Source: Paenibacillus flagellatus
GTDB lineage: Bacteria; Bacillota; Bacilli; Paenibacillales; NBRC-103111
Direction of reading: 5' to 3'
Assembly (NCBI RefSeq): GCF_003217775.1
Contig: NZ_QJVJ01000009.1
Location: 62,001-126,000, forward strand
Length of the DNA: 64,000 nt
Of this stretch, positions 51,691 to 61,381 are shown one piece after another (position 1 is the stretch's first letter; the number at the start of each line of letters is the position of its first letter). A model generated the notes under the pieces. That model was not told the DNA's origin and did not search any database. It saw nothing but the letters and a program-made list of their open reading frames with translations. A program made the translations under genes and the position numbers.

Positions 51691-52299
51691 ATGATCCATC
51701 CGGACACGGAGCTTCGCTTTATTAGCGACGAGATCGGCGTTGGGGTAGTCGCGACCAGATTGATCCCGAAAGGAACGATCGTATGGATAGCGGATGAACT
51801 GGATATCGTACTGAAAGAGGATTTCGTGGACAGCTTGGATGAGGTTCGCCAGAAAGTCGTCTATAAATACTCCTATCTGAATGAAGACGGCGATTATGTC
51901 ATCAATTGGGACCATTCCCGCTACATGAACCATAGCTTTCGTCCGAACTGCATCGATACGGTATTCGATTTCGAACTGGCGGTCCGGGATATATTGCCCG
52001 GCGAGCAGCTTACGTGCGATTACGGCATAATGGGCGAGGATGAAGAGTTCGAATGCTTGCCCGAAGAAGGAACGAACCGAACGAGGGTGAAAGCGGACGA
52101 CTACTTGCACCGATACCCGCTATGGGACGAATGGGCGCGGGAGGCGTTTCGGCATTTCCATGCCGTCGAACAGCCGCTCAAGCATTTGATCAAGGACGAA
52201 TATATCGATGAGGTGAACGCCGTTGCCGCGGGACTTCGGCCGCTGCCCTCGATTCTCACTCTGTTTACCGAGGACCCGGAGGACGAAGACGAAGCGTAA
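51691..52299 (+). CDS. SET-domain protein (putative protein lysine methyltransferase)
   Basis: A 202-aa protein starting at ATG 51691 with GGAGAGGAG upstream. The SET fold is seen in VGVVATRLIPKGTIVW (N-terminal strand pair), the SAM-binding RYMNHSFRPNC (N-H-S motif) and CDYGIM with the catalytic Tyr. The C-terminal region is acidic (EDPEDEDEA). It lacks the post-SET cysteines of histone methyltransferases. Bacterial SET proteins may methylate ribosomal or nucleoid proteins; the substrate here is unknown. Confidence 0.8.
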   Translation: MIHPDTELRFISDEIGVGVVATRLIPKGTIVWIADELDIVLKEDFVDSLDEVRQKVVYKYSYLNEDGDYVINWDHSRYMNHSFRPNCIDTVFDFELAVRDILPGEQLTCDYGIMGEDEEFECLPEEGTNRTRVKADDYLHRYPLWDEWAREAFRHFHAVEQPLKHLIKDEYIDEVNAVAAGLRPLPSILTLFTEDPEDEDEA

Positions 52300-52347
52300 C
52301 CCGATCGTCCGCATTCGAGGATGCCGGTGCGGCGAATAAAAAGAATA

Positions 52348-52380
52348 GAACGGCCCGGCTGCGATGCGGCGGGGCCGTTC
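52348..52380 (-). terminator. Terminator of the LLM oxidoreductase gene
   Basis: GAACGGCCC...GGGCCGTTC stem followed on the minus strand by TATTCTTTTTATT. Confidence 0.7.
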
Positions 52381-52405
52381 GATCTATCGGGGGCGGAAGG
52401 GGCGC

Positions 52406-53476
52406 TTATTCCGCCGCTTCAAGCCGCGCCAGCTCCTTGTGCACGAGCGGGGCGACCTTCGTGCCGAGCAGCTCGATGGCGCGCAGCACATCGCGATGCG
52501 GCATCGTGCCGACGTTGACGTGCAGGAAGAAGCGGGTGACCCCCAAGTTTCGGCGCAGCAGCACGATCTTCTCCGCGACGAACTCCGGATCGCCGACGTA
52601 CAGGGCGCCCCGGAGGCTGCGTGCGGCGTCGAACGCGCTGCGGTCGTAAGGCGGCCATCCCCGCTCTCGCCCGATGACGTTCATCTGGGCTTGCGTGGAC
52701 GGGAAGAACAGATCGGCCGCCTGCTCGGTCGTCTCCCCGACGAAGCCGTGCGAATGCGTCGCGATCGGCAGCTTGTCCGGGTCGTGCCCGGCTCTTGCGG
52801 CCGCTTCCTTGTACAGACGGACGAGCGGGGCGAATCGCTCGGGCATGCCGCCGATAATCGCGAAGGCGATCGGCAGGCCGAGCGTCCCGGCGCGGACGGC
52901 GGACTCGGGATTGCCGCCGCTTGCGATCCAGACCGGAAGCGGGTCCTGCACGGGACGGGGGTAAACCCCGAGGTTGCGGATGGCGGGACGGTGGCCGCCG
53001 CGCCATGACACCTTCTCCGAGGCGCGGATCGCAAGCAGCAGCTCCAGCTTCTCCTCGAACAGCTCGTCGTAATCGTCCAAGCTGTAGCCGAACAGGGGGA
53101 ACGACTCGATGAACGACCCTCGGCCGGCCATGATTTCGGCCCGCCCGTTCGAAAGGCCGTCCAGCGTGGAGAACGATTGGAAGACGCGCACCGGGTCGTC
53201 CGATGACAATACGGTGACGGCGCTCGTCAGCCGGATGCGCTTGGTGACGGAAGCCGCCGCCGCGAGAACGACGGCGGGCGCGGTGCCCGCATAATCCGCC
53301 CGATGATGCTCCCCGATACCGTACACGTCCAGGCCGACCTGATCGGCCAAGACGATCTCCTCGACCGCGCGGCGCAGCCGCTCGGCGTGGCTGACGCGCT
53401 CCCCCGTCACCGGGTCGGGGGTTGCTTCCAAAAACGTACTGATTCCGATTTCCATGCGGCTTGCCGGTTCGGGCAT
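52406..53476 (-). CDS. LLM-class flavin-dependent oxidoreductase (luciferase-like monooxygenase)
   Basis: A 356-aa TIM-barrel flavoprotein. [14 protein letters not shown] begins the barrel, [23 protein letters not shown] and [20 protein letters not shown] are typical of the bacterial luciferase family, and [29 protein letters not shown] marks the flavin site. The substrate is unknown. It lies about 100 bases downstream of sbnB on the same strand and may or may not belong to that operon. GGAGG precedes ATG 53476 by 10 bases. Confidence 0.88.
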   Translation of the reverse strand: MPEPASRMEIGISTFLEATPDPVTGERVSHAERLRRAVEEIVLADQVGLDVYGIGEHHRADYAGTAPAVVLAAAASVTKRIRLTSAVTVLSSDDPVRVFQSFSTLDGLSNGRAEIMAGRGSFIESFPLFGYSLDDYDELFEEKLELLLAIRASEKVSWRGGHRPAIRNLGVYPRPVQDPLPVWIASGGNPESAVRAGTLGLPIAFAIIGGMPERFAPLVRLYKEAAARAGHDPDKLPIATHSHGFVGETTEQAADLFFPSTQAQMNVIGRERGWPPYDRSAFDAARSLRGALYVGDPEFVAEKIVLLRRNLGVTRFFLHVNVGTMPHRDVLRAIELLGTKVAPLVHKELARLEAAE

Positions 53477-53580
53477 ATCGAATTCGCCTCCTTAAACATT
53501 ACCTCCAGTTTACTCATTTTTTTAAGGTTTCTCAAATTAAGTAAGCTGGGGCGGAGGAGAGGCCCGTGTTCGACGTCCCG

Positions 53581-54555
53581 TTAGACGCCGGCCTCCAGTC
53601 GCATGCCCTTGCCGAGTCTCGACGCTTCCCGCCCGTAATGAGCGGCCACGGCGATATCGAAGGTGGCGAGACCCATCGGGTTGAAGAAAACGGGTTCGTC
53701 CCGGCCGAAGGCGGACAATTCGTCACGGCATACAATATCCGCCAACGTCAGGACGTCGGACCGCCGCAAGCCGTAAAGGAGATGCAGACGCTCCACGTCC
53801 GTGTTCTCCCGGCACACCTCCGTCCAATCGTCGACGACGATGGCCCGCACGCCCGCCACGCTATCCGGCATGTAGTCCCGCAGCGACACGTTGAGCAGCA
53901 GCGCTCCTTCCGGCGGCGTCTCGTCGATATAGCGTTCCGCGGCTACGGTGCATGTGGCGACGATGTCGGAGCCCCGGTATGCCGGCCTCCAATCGTCGGC
54001 GATCCGCGTCTTCGCCCGGACGGCTTCGGGGACCGTGTCGGGATCGACGGGCTGCAAGTCGTACAAGGTCACGCGCTCCAGCCGATCCCCCCATAGGGCG
54101 GCGCACATGTCAAGGTGGGTGCGCCCGATCGGTCCCCACCCGATGATGCCGATCCGCAGCTTGCCGGTCGGTCTGGCGGCGAGATATGCCCGCATCATCG
54201 CTCCGCTGACGGCGGCCGTCCGCAGCCCGTTCAGCAGCCCGCTGCGAAAGAAAGCGGTAGGCTCGCCGGTATCGGGATCGTTCAGAACGATCGTATTGTG
54301 GGCGCGGGGGAGGCCGATCAGCCGATTGTGCGGAAAGCTGGCGATCCACTTGATGCCCGATGCGCCGATATCGCCTCCGACGTAGGCCGGCATCGCGATG
54401 ATCCGGTTCGCCGGCTCGCGAAACCGCAAATACGGCTTCAACGGACGGACGCAATCGCCCTTGTCCTCGAGCCGGACGACCTCCTCGACGATGCCGGTCA
54501 GCTTCCGCCAATCGATGCCGATCTCCCGGATATGGCCGTCGTGCAAATAGATCAT
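53581..54555 (-). CDS. sbnB: SbnB-like N-(2-amino-2-carboxyethyl)-L-glutamate dehydrogenase (ornithine cyclodeaminase family)
   Basis: A 324-aa protein. ATG 54555 follows GGAGG by 8 bases and the sbnA stop by 4. It has the ornithine cyclodeaminase-type two-domain fold with the NAD motif IGIIGWGPIGRTHLDM and RPLKPYLRF in the substrate part. In siderophore and antibiotic pathways SbnB oxidatively cleaves the SbnA product to L-2,3-diaminopropionate and 2-oxoglutarate. Together with the upstream sbnA-like gene this makes a complete diaminopropionate route. Confidence 0.85.
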   Translation of the reverse strand: MIYLHDGHIREIGIDWRKLTGIVEEVVRLEDKGDCVRPLKPYLRFREPANRIIAMPAYVGGDIGASGIKWIASFPHNRLIGLPRAHNTIVLNDPDTGEPTAFFRSGLLNGLRTAAVSGAMMRAYLAARPTGKLRIGIIGWGPIGRTHLDMCAALWGDRLERVTLYDLQPVDPDTVPEAVRAKTRIADDWRPAYRGSDIVATCTVAAERYIDETPPEGALLLNVSLRDYMPDSVAGVRAIVVDDWTEVCRENTDVERLHLLYGLRRSDVLTLADIVCRDELSAFGRDEPVFFNPMGLATFDIAVAAHYGREASRLGKGMRLEAGV

Positions 54556-54559
54556 CTGC

Positions 54560-55537
54560 TTAGCCTCCATTCCCGGCATTCGGGTCCGAGCCGAGCTCGC
54601 GCCGCACCCAGTCGTCGTCGTATACGGTGTCCAGGTACCGTTCGCCGCGGTCCGGCATAATCGCCGCGCAGACCGCTCCAGCCGGGAGAAGTCCGGCCAT
54701 GGCGCGTACGGCGGCGACGACGCCTCCGGAGGAGGCGCCGGCCAAAATCGACTCGTACCGGACCAAATCGCGGCACCCCCGCACGCAGTCCCAATCGGAA
54801 ACGTGCACGACATGATCCGCAACGTCGGGCCGGTACAGGGCGGGCGTCACGCCGGCGCCGAGTCCGGGGAACTTCCGCGGACCCTTCGCCGCGCCGAAAA
54901 TGACGCTTCCGGCGGCGTCCACGGCCACGATCTTCGTGGACCAGCGCCGGGAACGGATATATTCCATGCAGCCGCGTATCGTGCCGCACGAGCTGACGCC
55001 GCAAAACAAATAGTCGATCTCCCCCAGCCGGTCGCCGATCTCCTTCATGGTTGTCTCCGCATGGGCCCGGCTATTGTCCGGATTCCCGTATTGATTCGTC
55101 CAATACGCTTTCGGCAGCTGAAGGAGCAGCTCGCGAACCCGGCGAATCCGCGCCGGCAAAAATTCGCCGGTTTCCGGGTCCGGCGTCTCCACCATGTCGA
55201 TTTCCCCGTGGAAGCTGCGGATGATCCGCTTATGCTGCTCCGTCGTGCGGGGATCCACGACGCAGATGAACCGGAGCCCCGCATACCGGCACAATTGGGC
55301 GAGGCTGATCGCCAAGTTGCCCGAGCTCGATTCGATGACGACGGTGTCGCTCTCGATGTCGCCGCGCCGTATCGCTTCGCGAAGCATGAACAAGGCGGGC
55401 CGGTCTTTGGAGCTGCCGCCCGGATTCATCCATTCGAGCTTGCCGTAGACGCGAAACGGTGCCTCGCCGAACAGCCGCTTGAGCCAAACGAGAGGCGTGC
55501 CGCCGATCGCTTCCGCAATTCCGCTTTCAAGGTTCAA
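54560..55537 (-). CDS. sbnA: SbnA-like N-(2-amino-2-carboxyethyl)-L-glutamate synthase (PLP enzyme)
   Basis: A 325-aa fold-type II PLP enzyme of the cysteine synthase superfamily. Lys44 in MNPGGSSKDRPA binds PLP, IESSSGNLAISLAQ is the substrate loop, and GVSSCGTIRGCMEYI holds the phosphate. ESSSGN in place of the TSGNTG of cysteine synthases is typical for SbnA-type enzymes, which join O-phosphoserine and glutamate. It starts at TTG (AGAAGGGA upstream) and overlaps the upstream adenylating-enzyme gene by 11 bases. Confidence 0.85.
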   Translation of the reverse strand: MNLESGIAEAIGGTPLVWLKRLFGEAPFRVYGKLEWMNPGGSSKDRPALFMLREAIRRGDIESDTVVIESSSGNLAISLAQLCRYAGLRFICVVDPRTTEQHKRIIRSFHGEIDMVETPDPETGEFLPARIRRVRELLLQLPKAYWTNQYGNPDNSRAHAETTMKEIGDRLGEIDYLFCGVSSCGTIRGCMEYIRSRRWSTKIVAVDAAGSVIFGAAKGPRKFPGLGAGVTPALYRPDVADHVVHVSDWDCVRGCRDLVRYESILAGASSGGVVAAVRAMAGLLPAGAVCAAIMPDRGERYLDTVYDDDWVRRELGSDPNAGNGG

Positions 55538-56771
55538 GGCGATCCCTTCTCCGCTCGTATACGATTTTTTTATGCTTGATGGCCCCGCCGGGATCGCCGT
55601 CCTCGACGGCTCCCCCGGTGACGCGGATGCCGTCCAGCATACCGGATCGGATCATCGCGCCGATTTCCGGGATACGGTTTTCCAAATCGCGCCGAATCGC
55701 ATTCCGATCCGCCTCGGCGACAGCCGGGCCGTCGATATGGACGCGAAGCGCGTTGTCCGCCATGCTCACCCGGATGTCGGCCTCGGTCAGATGGCGGTAG
55801 ACGACATTTTCGATATCGTAGATGCTGATCTTCTCGCCGTGCTTCAAGTCCGGACCGATTCGCTTCGATAAGCACCGGAAGCTGGGCCGGAGGACGCCGT
55901 CCACCGCAATCGGGCGAAGATCGCGGACGACGTCGTACGTGACGTACCGCACGGCGGGGAACGCCTCCCTTACGGCGGACGTCAGGACGAGCACCCGCTC
56001 CTCCTCGTCGGAAAGCGGCTCCAGCCGTTCGCCGGTCTCCTCCGGCCGTATCCCTTCCGCTACGAGGTCGTCCGCCAATAAGTACCGCCCATGCTCGTGG
56101 GAGAAATAGGCGATCGTGCCGATCTCGATGGAGCCGTACGTATCGGTAATCCGCTCCGGGCCGATGCCCAGCGATCGGGCGGCCCGTTCGATCCAGGCGG
56201 GGGCAGCCGTCTCGCCGACCAGCACCACATGACGGATGCCGTACGCCTGCGGATCGGCGGACTTGAGCAATATTCGGTTCAAAATGGACGGCATCGTATA
56301 GAGCACCTCGGGCTTGAACCGCTCCAGCCGCTCGAGATGCCGCTCGATCGGCAGCCGGAACGAGACCGACTCGGCTTCCATGCCGAGACGGCGAAACACG
56401 TCCAGGGCGGTTGCCTCGGCGTGTCCCGTGCCCAGATCGGCCATCGCCGTCCGGTAGCCGGAATCGCCGAGAATCGCCCGGAATACGTCCGTCTTGATCC
56501 GCAAATAGTGCGCCTCGTCCGACTCCGAATAATAGATCGATTTGCGCAAGCCGGAGCTTGTGCCGGACGTTTGGTACCGATGCACGCCGCTTCGCGTCGC
56601 GAGCGGATTGTCCTCGGTGTAATAATGCGCTTCCAGCACGGAAGCGGTCATAAGCGGCATTCGTTCCAACGCCGCGTCCGTCGCGCCTTCCGCTTCGAGT
56701 CGATGCCGGTACCACGGCAAGTACGTCCGCATCCGGCCGATCGCTTGCTCCAGCTTCGCGTGGAGACTCAT
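55527..56771 (-). CDS. PaaK-like adenylate-forming enzyme
   Basis: A 414-aa member of the phenylacetate-CoA ligase-like branch of adenylating enzymes. YQTSGTSSGLRKSIYYS is the ATP P-loop (A3), DTYGSIEIG the A5 motif, and LTSAVREAFPAVRYVTYDVV leads to the hinge. ATG 56771 is preferred (GGAG upstream). It is the first gene of an operon with sbnA and sbnB, overlapping the former. It could load diaminopropionate or its partner acid as an AMP ester; no carrier protein or condensation domain is encoded in the neighbourhood. Confidence 0.8.
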   Translation of the reverse strand: MSLHAKLEQAIGRMRTYLPWYRHRLEAEGATDAALERMPLMTASVLEAHYYTEDNPLATRSGVHRYQTSGTSSGLRKSIYYSESDEAHYLRIKTDVFRAILGDSGYRTAMADLGTGHAEATALDVFRRLGMEAESVSFRLPIERHLERLERFKPEVLYTMPSILNRILLKSADPQAYGIRHVVLVGETAAPAWIERAARSLGIGPERITDTYGSIEIGTIAYFSHEHGRYLLADDLVAEGIRPEETGERLEPLSDEEERVLVLTSAVREAFPAVRYVTYDVVRDLRPIAVDGVLRPSFRCLSKRIGPDLKHGEKISIYDIENVVYRHLTEADIRVSMADNALRVHIDGPAVAEADRNAIRRDLENRIPEIGAMIRSGMLDGIRVTGGAVEDGDPGGAIKHKKIVYERRRDRLEP

Positions 56772-56966
56772 AGGCTTTCTTCTCCTCGTCCTGTCATGGT
56801 TCGTTCCGATTCCGGATCCGTTACCGTGATTTACCATATGCGGCCCGTCTTATCCAAGTTCCGCCGGGTCACTCGGGATTCCCGGATTCCTGCAGAACGT
56901 TCCTCACCTTCTGGAACGTCACATCGTATGATGGAGAAAAAACAGTACGGAAAGAAGGAAACGGGG

Positions 56967-57767
56967 ATGCCAAACAGCCCGAACGCCGTGTCGAGCAAAC
57001 TGGTCAAAACGCGGCTGCTGGTCCGGGACCGGGAGCTGTCCCGGCATGTGCCGGACACTCGCGAGTTCGCGAGACGCGTCTTGGCGGAGATGCTGGATCG
57101 GTACGGTCTCGTCTACTTGAAGCCGGATACGGGCTCGCTGGGCGTCGGGGTGATGCGGATCGAGAAGCGCGGCCGCGAATACCGCTGCCAAAGCGGGGTG
57201 AATATGTTCGCGTTCCGTTCCGTTTCAGGGATGTTCGGGTTCGTCCGGAGCCGAATGGGCGGCCGGCGCTATCTCATTCAGCAAGGGATCCGGACGTTGA
57301 CCCGCGAGGGCCGGCCGTTCGATTTCCGCGTCATGATCCAGAAAAATCCGTCGCGCCGATGGGAGCCGACCGGTACGGTCGGCCGCGTCGCCCGTCCGCG
57401 GAAGGCGGTCACGAACGGGAGCCAGGGAGGCACGATATTCCGCGCCGTCGACCTGCTCCGGCCGTTCGCAAGAGCGGACGGGGCGGATAAGGCGGTGCTC
57501 CGCAGGATGGACCGGCTCGCCCGGCGGACTGCCGCACGCTTCGGACGCGCCTATCCCGCCATGAACGAGCTCGGCCTGGATATCGCCGTCGATCGCCGCC
57601 TGTACCCGTGGATTTTGGAAGTGAACACTCGCCCCGATCCGTGCCCGTTCACGAAGCTGGACGACAACAGCGCCATCCGCAAAATCGTCGCCTACGGGAG
57701 GGCGTACGGCCGAAAGTACGAGCTGACCTGCTCGCGCGCGAAAAAGGCGCCGAAGCCCGACCGATAG
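56967..57767 (+). CDS. YheC/YheD-type ATP-grasp protein (second)
   Basis: A 266-aa ATP-grasp core, divergent from the diaminopropionate operon (196 bp between start codons). Marks: [36 protein letters not shown] and [29 protein letters not shown] 56967 is used; an in-frame ATG pair 36 bases upstream is possible. It lacks the extra N-terminal domain of full-length YheC/YheD. Its position suggests it could act as an amide ligase with the neighbouring operon, although the family name comes from spore coats. Confidence 0.8.
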   Translation: MPNSPNAVSSKLVKTRLLVRDRELSRHVPDTREFARRVLAEMLDRYGLVYLKPDTGSLGVGVMRIEKRGREYRCQSGVNMFAFRSVSGMFGFVRSRMGGRRYLIQQGIRTLTREGRPFDFRVMIQKNPSRRWEPTGTVGRVARPRKAVTNGSQGGTIFRAVDLLRPFARADGADKAVLRRMDRLARRTAARFGRAYPAMNELGLDIAVDRRLYPWILEVNTRPDPCPFTKLDDNSAIRKIVAYGRAYGRKYELTCSRAKKAPKPDR

Positions 57768-57898
57768 AGCGCCCCGGCGGTTCGGATCCGAATTTTGCTA
57801 TCCCGTCCGCGCGGCGCCGGGATGTATTTTCGCGAAAATCTGTTATACTCCTAGTAGCCGATGAACTTGATCGCGATCAACGAACCGAAGGAGACTAT

Positions 57899-59140
57899 AT
57901 GACGTTCCAAGACTTGAATATCGTTCCCCCGATTTTGAAAGCTCTCGCCAAAGAAAACTACACGGCGCCGACGCCGATCCAGGAGCAGGCCATTCCGGCG
58001 GTGCTGGCCGGACGGGATTTGTTCGGCTGCGCGCAGACGGGGACGGGGAAGACGGCCGCATTCGCGATCCCGATCATCCAGCTGCTGAGCGGACAAGCCG
58101 TCCCGCCGAACGCGAAGCGCCGCATTCGTTCCTTGATCCTGACGCCGACCCGCGAGCTTGCGATCCAGATTTACGACAATATGACCGCGTACGGGCAATT
58201 TACGAACTTGCGCTGCTCCGTCATCGTGGGCGGGGTATCGCAAAAGGCGCAGGAGTCCTCGCTTGCGCAAGGAGCCGATATCGTGATCGCCACCCCGGGG
58301 CGGCTCATCGACCTGATGAACCAGAACGTGGTCGATTTGCGGCACGTGCAGATCGTCGTGCTCGACGAAGCCGACCGGATGCTGGACATGGGCTTCATCC
58401 ACGACATGAAAAAAATTATGGCCAAGCTGCCGGAGCGGAGGCAGACGCTGTTCTTCTCCGCCACGATGCCGCCGGAAATCGCCAAGCTGGTCCAATCGCT
58501 GCTGACGAACCCGGTGAAGGTGGAGATTACGCCGGTCTCGTCGACCGTCGATCGGATCGAGCAGTCCGTCTATCTGGTCGATAAGGAGAACAAGCTGCAG
58601 CTGCTCATCCATCTGCTGCAGGATCCGGCCATCGAATCGGCGCTCGTCTTCACGCGGACGAAGCATGGGGCGGATCGCGTCGCGCGCGGCCTGACGAAGG
58701 CGCGCATCACCGCTCAAGCCATTCACGGGGACAAATCGCAGAACGCCCGTCAGACGGCGCTGAACAATTTCAAGAGCGGCGTCACGAGGGTATTGGTCGC
58801 GACGGATATCGCGGCGAGGGGAATCGACATCGAGGAGCTCTCCCACGTGGTCAACTTCAACCTCCCGAACATTCCGGAGACGTACGTGCACCGGATCGGC
58901 CGGACCGGACGGGCGGGGCATAGCGGAGTCGCGATCTCGTTCTGCGAGACGGAGGAGCTGCCGTATCTGAAGGATATCGAGAAATTGATCAAGAAGACGG
59001 TTCCGCAAGTGGCCGATCACCCGTTCCCGATGACGGGCGTCGTCGCCGCGGCCCCGGCCAAGCCGTCCAAGCCGCCCGCGCCGGCGCAAGCAAGGACGCA
59101 ACCGAAGCCCCAGCAGCGGCAAGCGGGGAGAAGACGGTGA
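57899..59140 (+). CDS. DEAD-box RNA helicase (RhlE/CshA-like)
   Basis: A 413-aa helicase: Q motif ([31 protein letters not shown]), AQTGTGKT (I), PTRELA (Ia), DEAD (II), SAT (III), ARGIDI (V), [10 protein letters not shown] (VI). The short C-terminal tail is Pro/Gln/Arg-rich, as in RNA-binding tails of RhlE-like enzymes. AAGGAG precedes ATG 57899. It probably unwinds RNA during cold or ribosome assembly. Confidence 0.95.
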   Translation: MTFQDLNIVPPILKALAKENYTAPTPIQEQAIPAVLAGRDLFGCAQTGTGKTAAFAIPIIQLLSGQAVPPNAKRRIRSLILTPTRELAIQIYDNMTAYGQFTNLRCSVIVGGVSQKAQESSLAQGADIVIATPGRLIDLMNQNVVDLRHVQIVVLDEADRMLDMGFIHDMKKIMAKLPERRQTLFFSATMPPEIAKLVQSLLTNPVKVEITPVSSTVDRIEQSVYLVDKENKLQLLIHLLQDPAIESALVFTRTKHGADRVARGLTKARITAQAIHGDKSQNARQTALNNFKSGVTRVLVATDIAARGIDIEELSHVVNFNLPNIPETYVHRIGRTGRAGHSGVAISFCETEELPYLKDIEKLIKKTVPQVADHPFPMTGVVAAAPAKPSKPPAPAQARTQPKPQQRQAGRRR

Positions 59141-59204
59141 CGTCTTCCCGTCATCGCCCGGACGAGCCGGACGCGGCCGCTTGCAGCGCCATAAAAATTG
59201 CCTC

Positions 59205-59233
59205 TTGAAACGGTCCGGCAGACTGTGTACGAT
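59205..59233 (+). promoter_or_regulatory. Sigma-A type promoter of the xpt-pbuX leader
   Basis: TTGAAA (59205-59210), 17-bp spacer, TACGAT (59228-59233), about 20 bases before the riboswitch aptamer. Confidence 0.7.
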
Positions 59234-59254
59234 AGACGAGATATCTTTCATAAG

Positions 59255-59325
59255 ACTCATATAATATTGGGGATATGGCCCAAAAGTTTCTACCGGACGA
59301 CCAACGGAATCGTCCGACTATGAGT
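59255..59325 (+). ncRNA. Guanine-type purine riboswitch
   Basis: P1 arms ACTCAT (59255-59260) and ATGAGT (59320-59325); the conserved core TATGG, TTTCTACC, and CCGACTATG. The specificity nucleotide is C in GACTATG, so it senses guanine or hypoxanthine, not adenine. It sits in front of xpt-pbuX with a downstream terminator, so ligand should switch the operon off. Confidence 0.92.
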
Positions 59326-59396
59326 GAGAGCGAGCGCACCGAACCGATCGGTGCGGCAGACGCGTTTTCGTGTACGCCATAAGGGGTAACCGGAGG

Positions 59397-59440
59397 GACA
59401 AGCTCACTTGAGGAAACGGCTCAAGGGGGCTTGTCTTTTG
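59397..59440 (+). terminator. Riboswitch expression-platform terminator
   Basis: GACAAGC...GCTTGTC with an inner TTGAG/CTCAA stem, followed by TTTTG, upstream of xpt. Confidence 0.8.
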
Positions 59441-59470
59441 TCTAATCAGAAAAAGGAGCGGCAGACGATC

Positions 59471-60079
59471 ATGGACATGCTAAAGCAGCGCATACGCCAG
59501 GAAGGGCAAATATTGTCCGACAAGGTGCTGAAGGTCGATTCGTTTTTGAACCATCAAGTGGATACGGAGCTGGCGCTCGCGATCGGGCGGGAATTCGCCC
59601 GCCTGTTCGCCGACAAGCCGGTGACGAAGGTGCTCACCGTCGAAGCGAGCGGCATCCAGTTCGCGATGGCGACGGGGATCGCGCTCGGCGTCCCGTTCCT
59701 GTATGCGAAGAAGAAAAAGGCGGTCACGCTGGCCGAGAACGTCTACTCGGCGCCGGTTCATTCGTTTACGCGGCAAGAGACGTACCAGATCAGCATTTCG
59801 CAAAAGTATTTGGGTCCGGCCGACAAGGTGCTCATCGTCGACGACTTCCTGGCGACGGGAGCCGCGTTGGCGGGGCTCGTGCAGATCGTGCGGGAAGCCG
59901 GTGCGGAGCTGGCGGGCGTAGGCTGCGTCGTCGAGAAAAGCTTCCAGGAAGGCCGAGGGCTGCTGGAGGGGATGGGCGTCCGCGTCCATTCGCTGGCCCG
60001 GATCGCCTCGATGGCGCCCGGTGAAGTTCATTTCATGGACGACGAACGGACCGTCCAACCGATCGGGGAGACCAAGTAA
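59471..60079 (+). CDS. xpt: Xanthine phosphoribosyltransferase
   Basis: A 202-aa enzyme of Xpt length. The PRPP loop VLIVDDFLATGAALAGL (about 125-141) and LLKEKIRNEG-like N-terminus (MDMLKQRIRQEGQILSDKVLKVDSFLNHQVD) identify it. It converts xanthine and PRPP to XMP for purine salvage. AAAAGGAG upstream selects ATG 59471. Riboswitch-controlled and two bases from pbuX. Confidence 0.95.
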   Translation: MDMLKQRIRQEGQILSDKVLKVDSFLNHQVDTELALAIGREFARLFADKPVTKVLTVEASGIQFAMATGIALGVPFLYAKKKKAVTLAENVYSAPVHSFTRQETYQISISQKYLGPADKVLIVDDFLATGAALAGLVQIVREAGAELAGVGCVVEKSFQEGRGLLEGMGVRVHSLARIASMAPGEVHFMDDERTVQPIGETK

Positions 60080-60081
60080 CG

Positions 60082-61371
60082 ATGCTGAGCAAACAAAGGG
60101 TACTGACGTTAGGCTTCCAGCACGTCATGGCGATGTATGCGGGTGCGGTCATCGTCCCGCTCATCGTCGGCGGGGCGCTCAAGCTGACCGCTGCGCAAAT
60201 CGCCTATTTGATCGCGGCCGACCTGTTCACGTGCGGAATCGCCACCATTTTGCAGGTCATGGGAAGCCGGTATTTCGGCAGCGGGCTGCCCGTCATTCTC
60301 GGATGCACGTTCACGGCGGTCGGGCCGATTATCGCGATCGCCTCCGCGTCCAATCTCGCCACGGCGTATGGCGCCGTTATCGTGTCGGGCTTGTTCGTCG
60401 TCTTGTTCGCGCCGTTGTACGGGAAAATGCTGAAGTTTTTCCCGACGGTCGTGACCGGAACGGTGGTGACGATTATCGGTCTGTCACTCATCCCGGTCGC
60501 GATGAACAATGCGGCGGGCGGCCAAGGCAGCGCCGATTTCGGGGAGCCGCGCAACTTGCTGCTCGCTCTCGGCACGCTTGTCGTCATCCTGATCGTGAAT
60601 CGGGTGGCGACCGGATTTCTCCGCTCGATCTCCGTGCTCGTCGGGCTGGCTGTCGGGACGGTCGCCGGGTATGCGATGGGCATCGTGCATTTCTCGGCCG
60701 TAGCGGAGGCGTCCTGGTTCAATATGGTGCAGCCGTTTTATTTCGGCTTTCCCCAGATCAGCGTTACGGCCGTCTTGACGATGATTCTGGTCAATATCGT
60801 CAGCATGGTCGAGTCGACGGGCGTCTACTTCGCCGTCGGGAAGGCGACGGACCGGAAGGTCGAGCCGAAGCAAATCGTGAGCGGCCTCCGGTCGGAAGGC
60901 GTCGCGATCATGCTGGGCGGCATATTCAACGCGTTTCCGTATACCGCCTTCTCGCAAAACGTCGGGCTGATCTCGCTCACGCGCGTCAAAACCCGGGACG
61001 TCATCTTCGCGGCCGGGGGCATCATGGTCGTCTTGGGGCTGCTGCCGAAGCTGGCGGCGCTGACGACGGTCATTCCGAACGCTGTGCTCGGCGGCGCGAT
61101 GATCGTCATGTTCGGGTCGGTGGCGGCGTCCGGCATCTCGATCTTGTCCGAGGTCGACCTGCGCAAGGACGGCAACCTGCTGACCGTCGCGTGCGGCATC
61201 GCGGTCGGCTTGGGATCGGCGACGCTGCCGCAAATGTTCGACAAGCTGCCCGACTATGCCAAGATGCTGCTGCAAAACGGTATCGTGACCGGTTCGCTGA
61301 CCGCCATTTTGCTTCACCTGCTGTTATCCCGGTCCAAGGACGCGGCGCCCGCTGCCGATCCCGGCCCGTAA
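60082..61371 (+). CDS. pbuX: Xanthine permease (NCS2 nucleobase:cation symporter)
   Basis: A 429-aa protein with 12-14 membrane helices. Family marks: LGFQHVMAMYAGAVIVPLIVGGAL at the start, VESTGVYFAVGKATDRKVEPKQIVSGLRSEGVAIMLGG (the NCS2 signature near the middle), and FSQNVGLISLTRVKTRDV. It imports xanthine together with protons. Translation is coupled to xpt. Confidence 0.95.
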   Translation: MLSKQRVLTLGFQHVMAMYAGAVIVPLIVGGALKLTAAQIAYLIAADLFTCGIATILQVMGSRYFGSGLPVILGCTFTAVGPIIAIASASNLATAYGAVIVSGLFVVLFAPLYGKMLKFFPTVVTGTVVTIIGLSLIPVAMNNAAGGQGSADFGEPRNLLLALGTLVVILIVNRVATGFLRSISVLVGLAVGTVAGYAMGIVHFSAVAEASWFNMVQPFYFGFPQISVTAVLTMILVNIVSMVESTGVYFAVGKATDRKVEPKQIVSGLRSEGVAIMLGGIFNAFPYTAFSQNVGLISLTRVKTRDVIFAAGGIMVVLGLLPKLAALTTVIPNAVLGGAMIVMFGSVAASGISILSEVDLRKDGNLLTVACGIAVGLGSATLPQMFDKLPDYAKMLLQNGIVTGSLTAILLHLLLSRSKDAAPAADPGP

Positions 61372-61381
61372 CCGAATCTTC

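Noticed and set aside
57851-59260. 469-aa open frame antisense to the DEAD-box helicase
   Set aside because: Shadow frame; all seven helicase motifs are on the plus strand.
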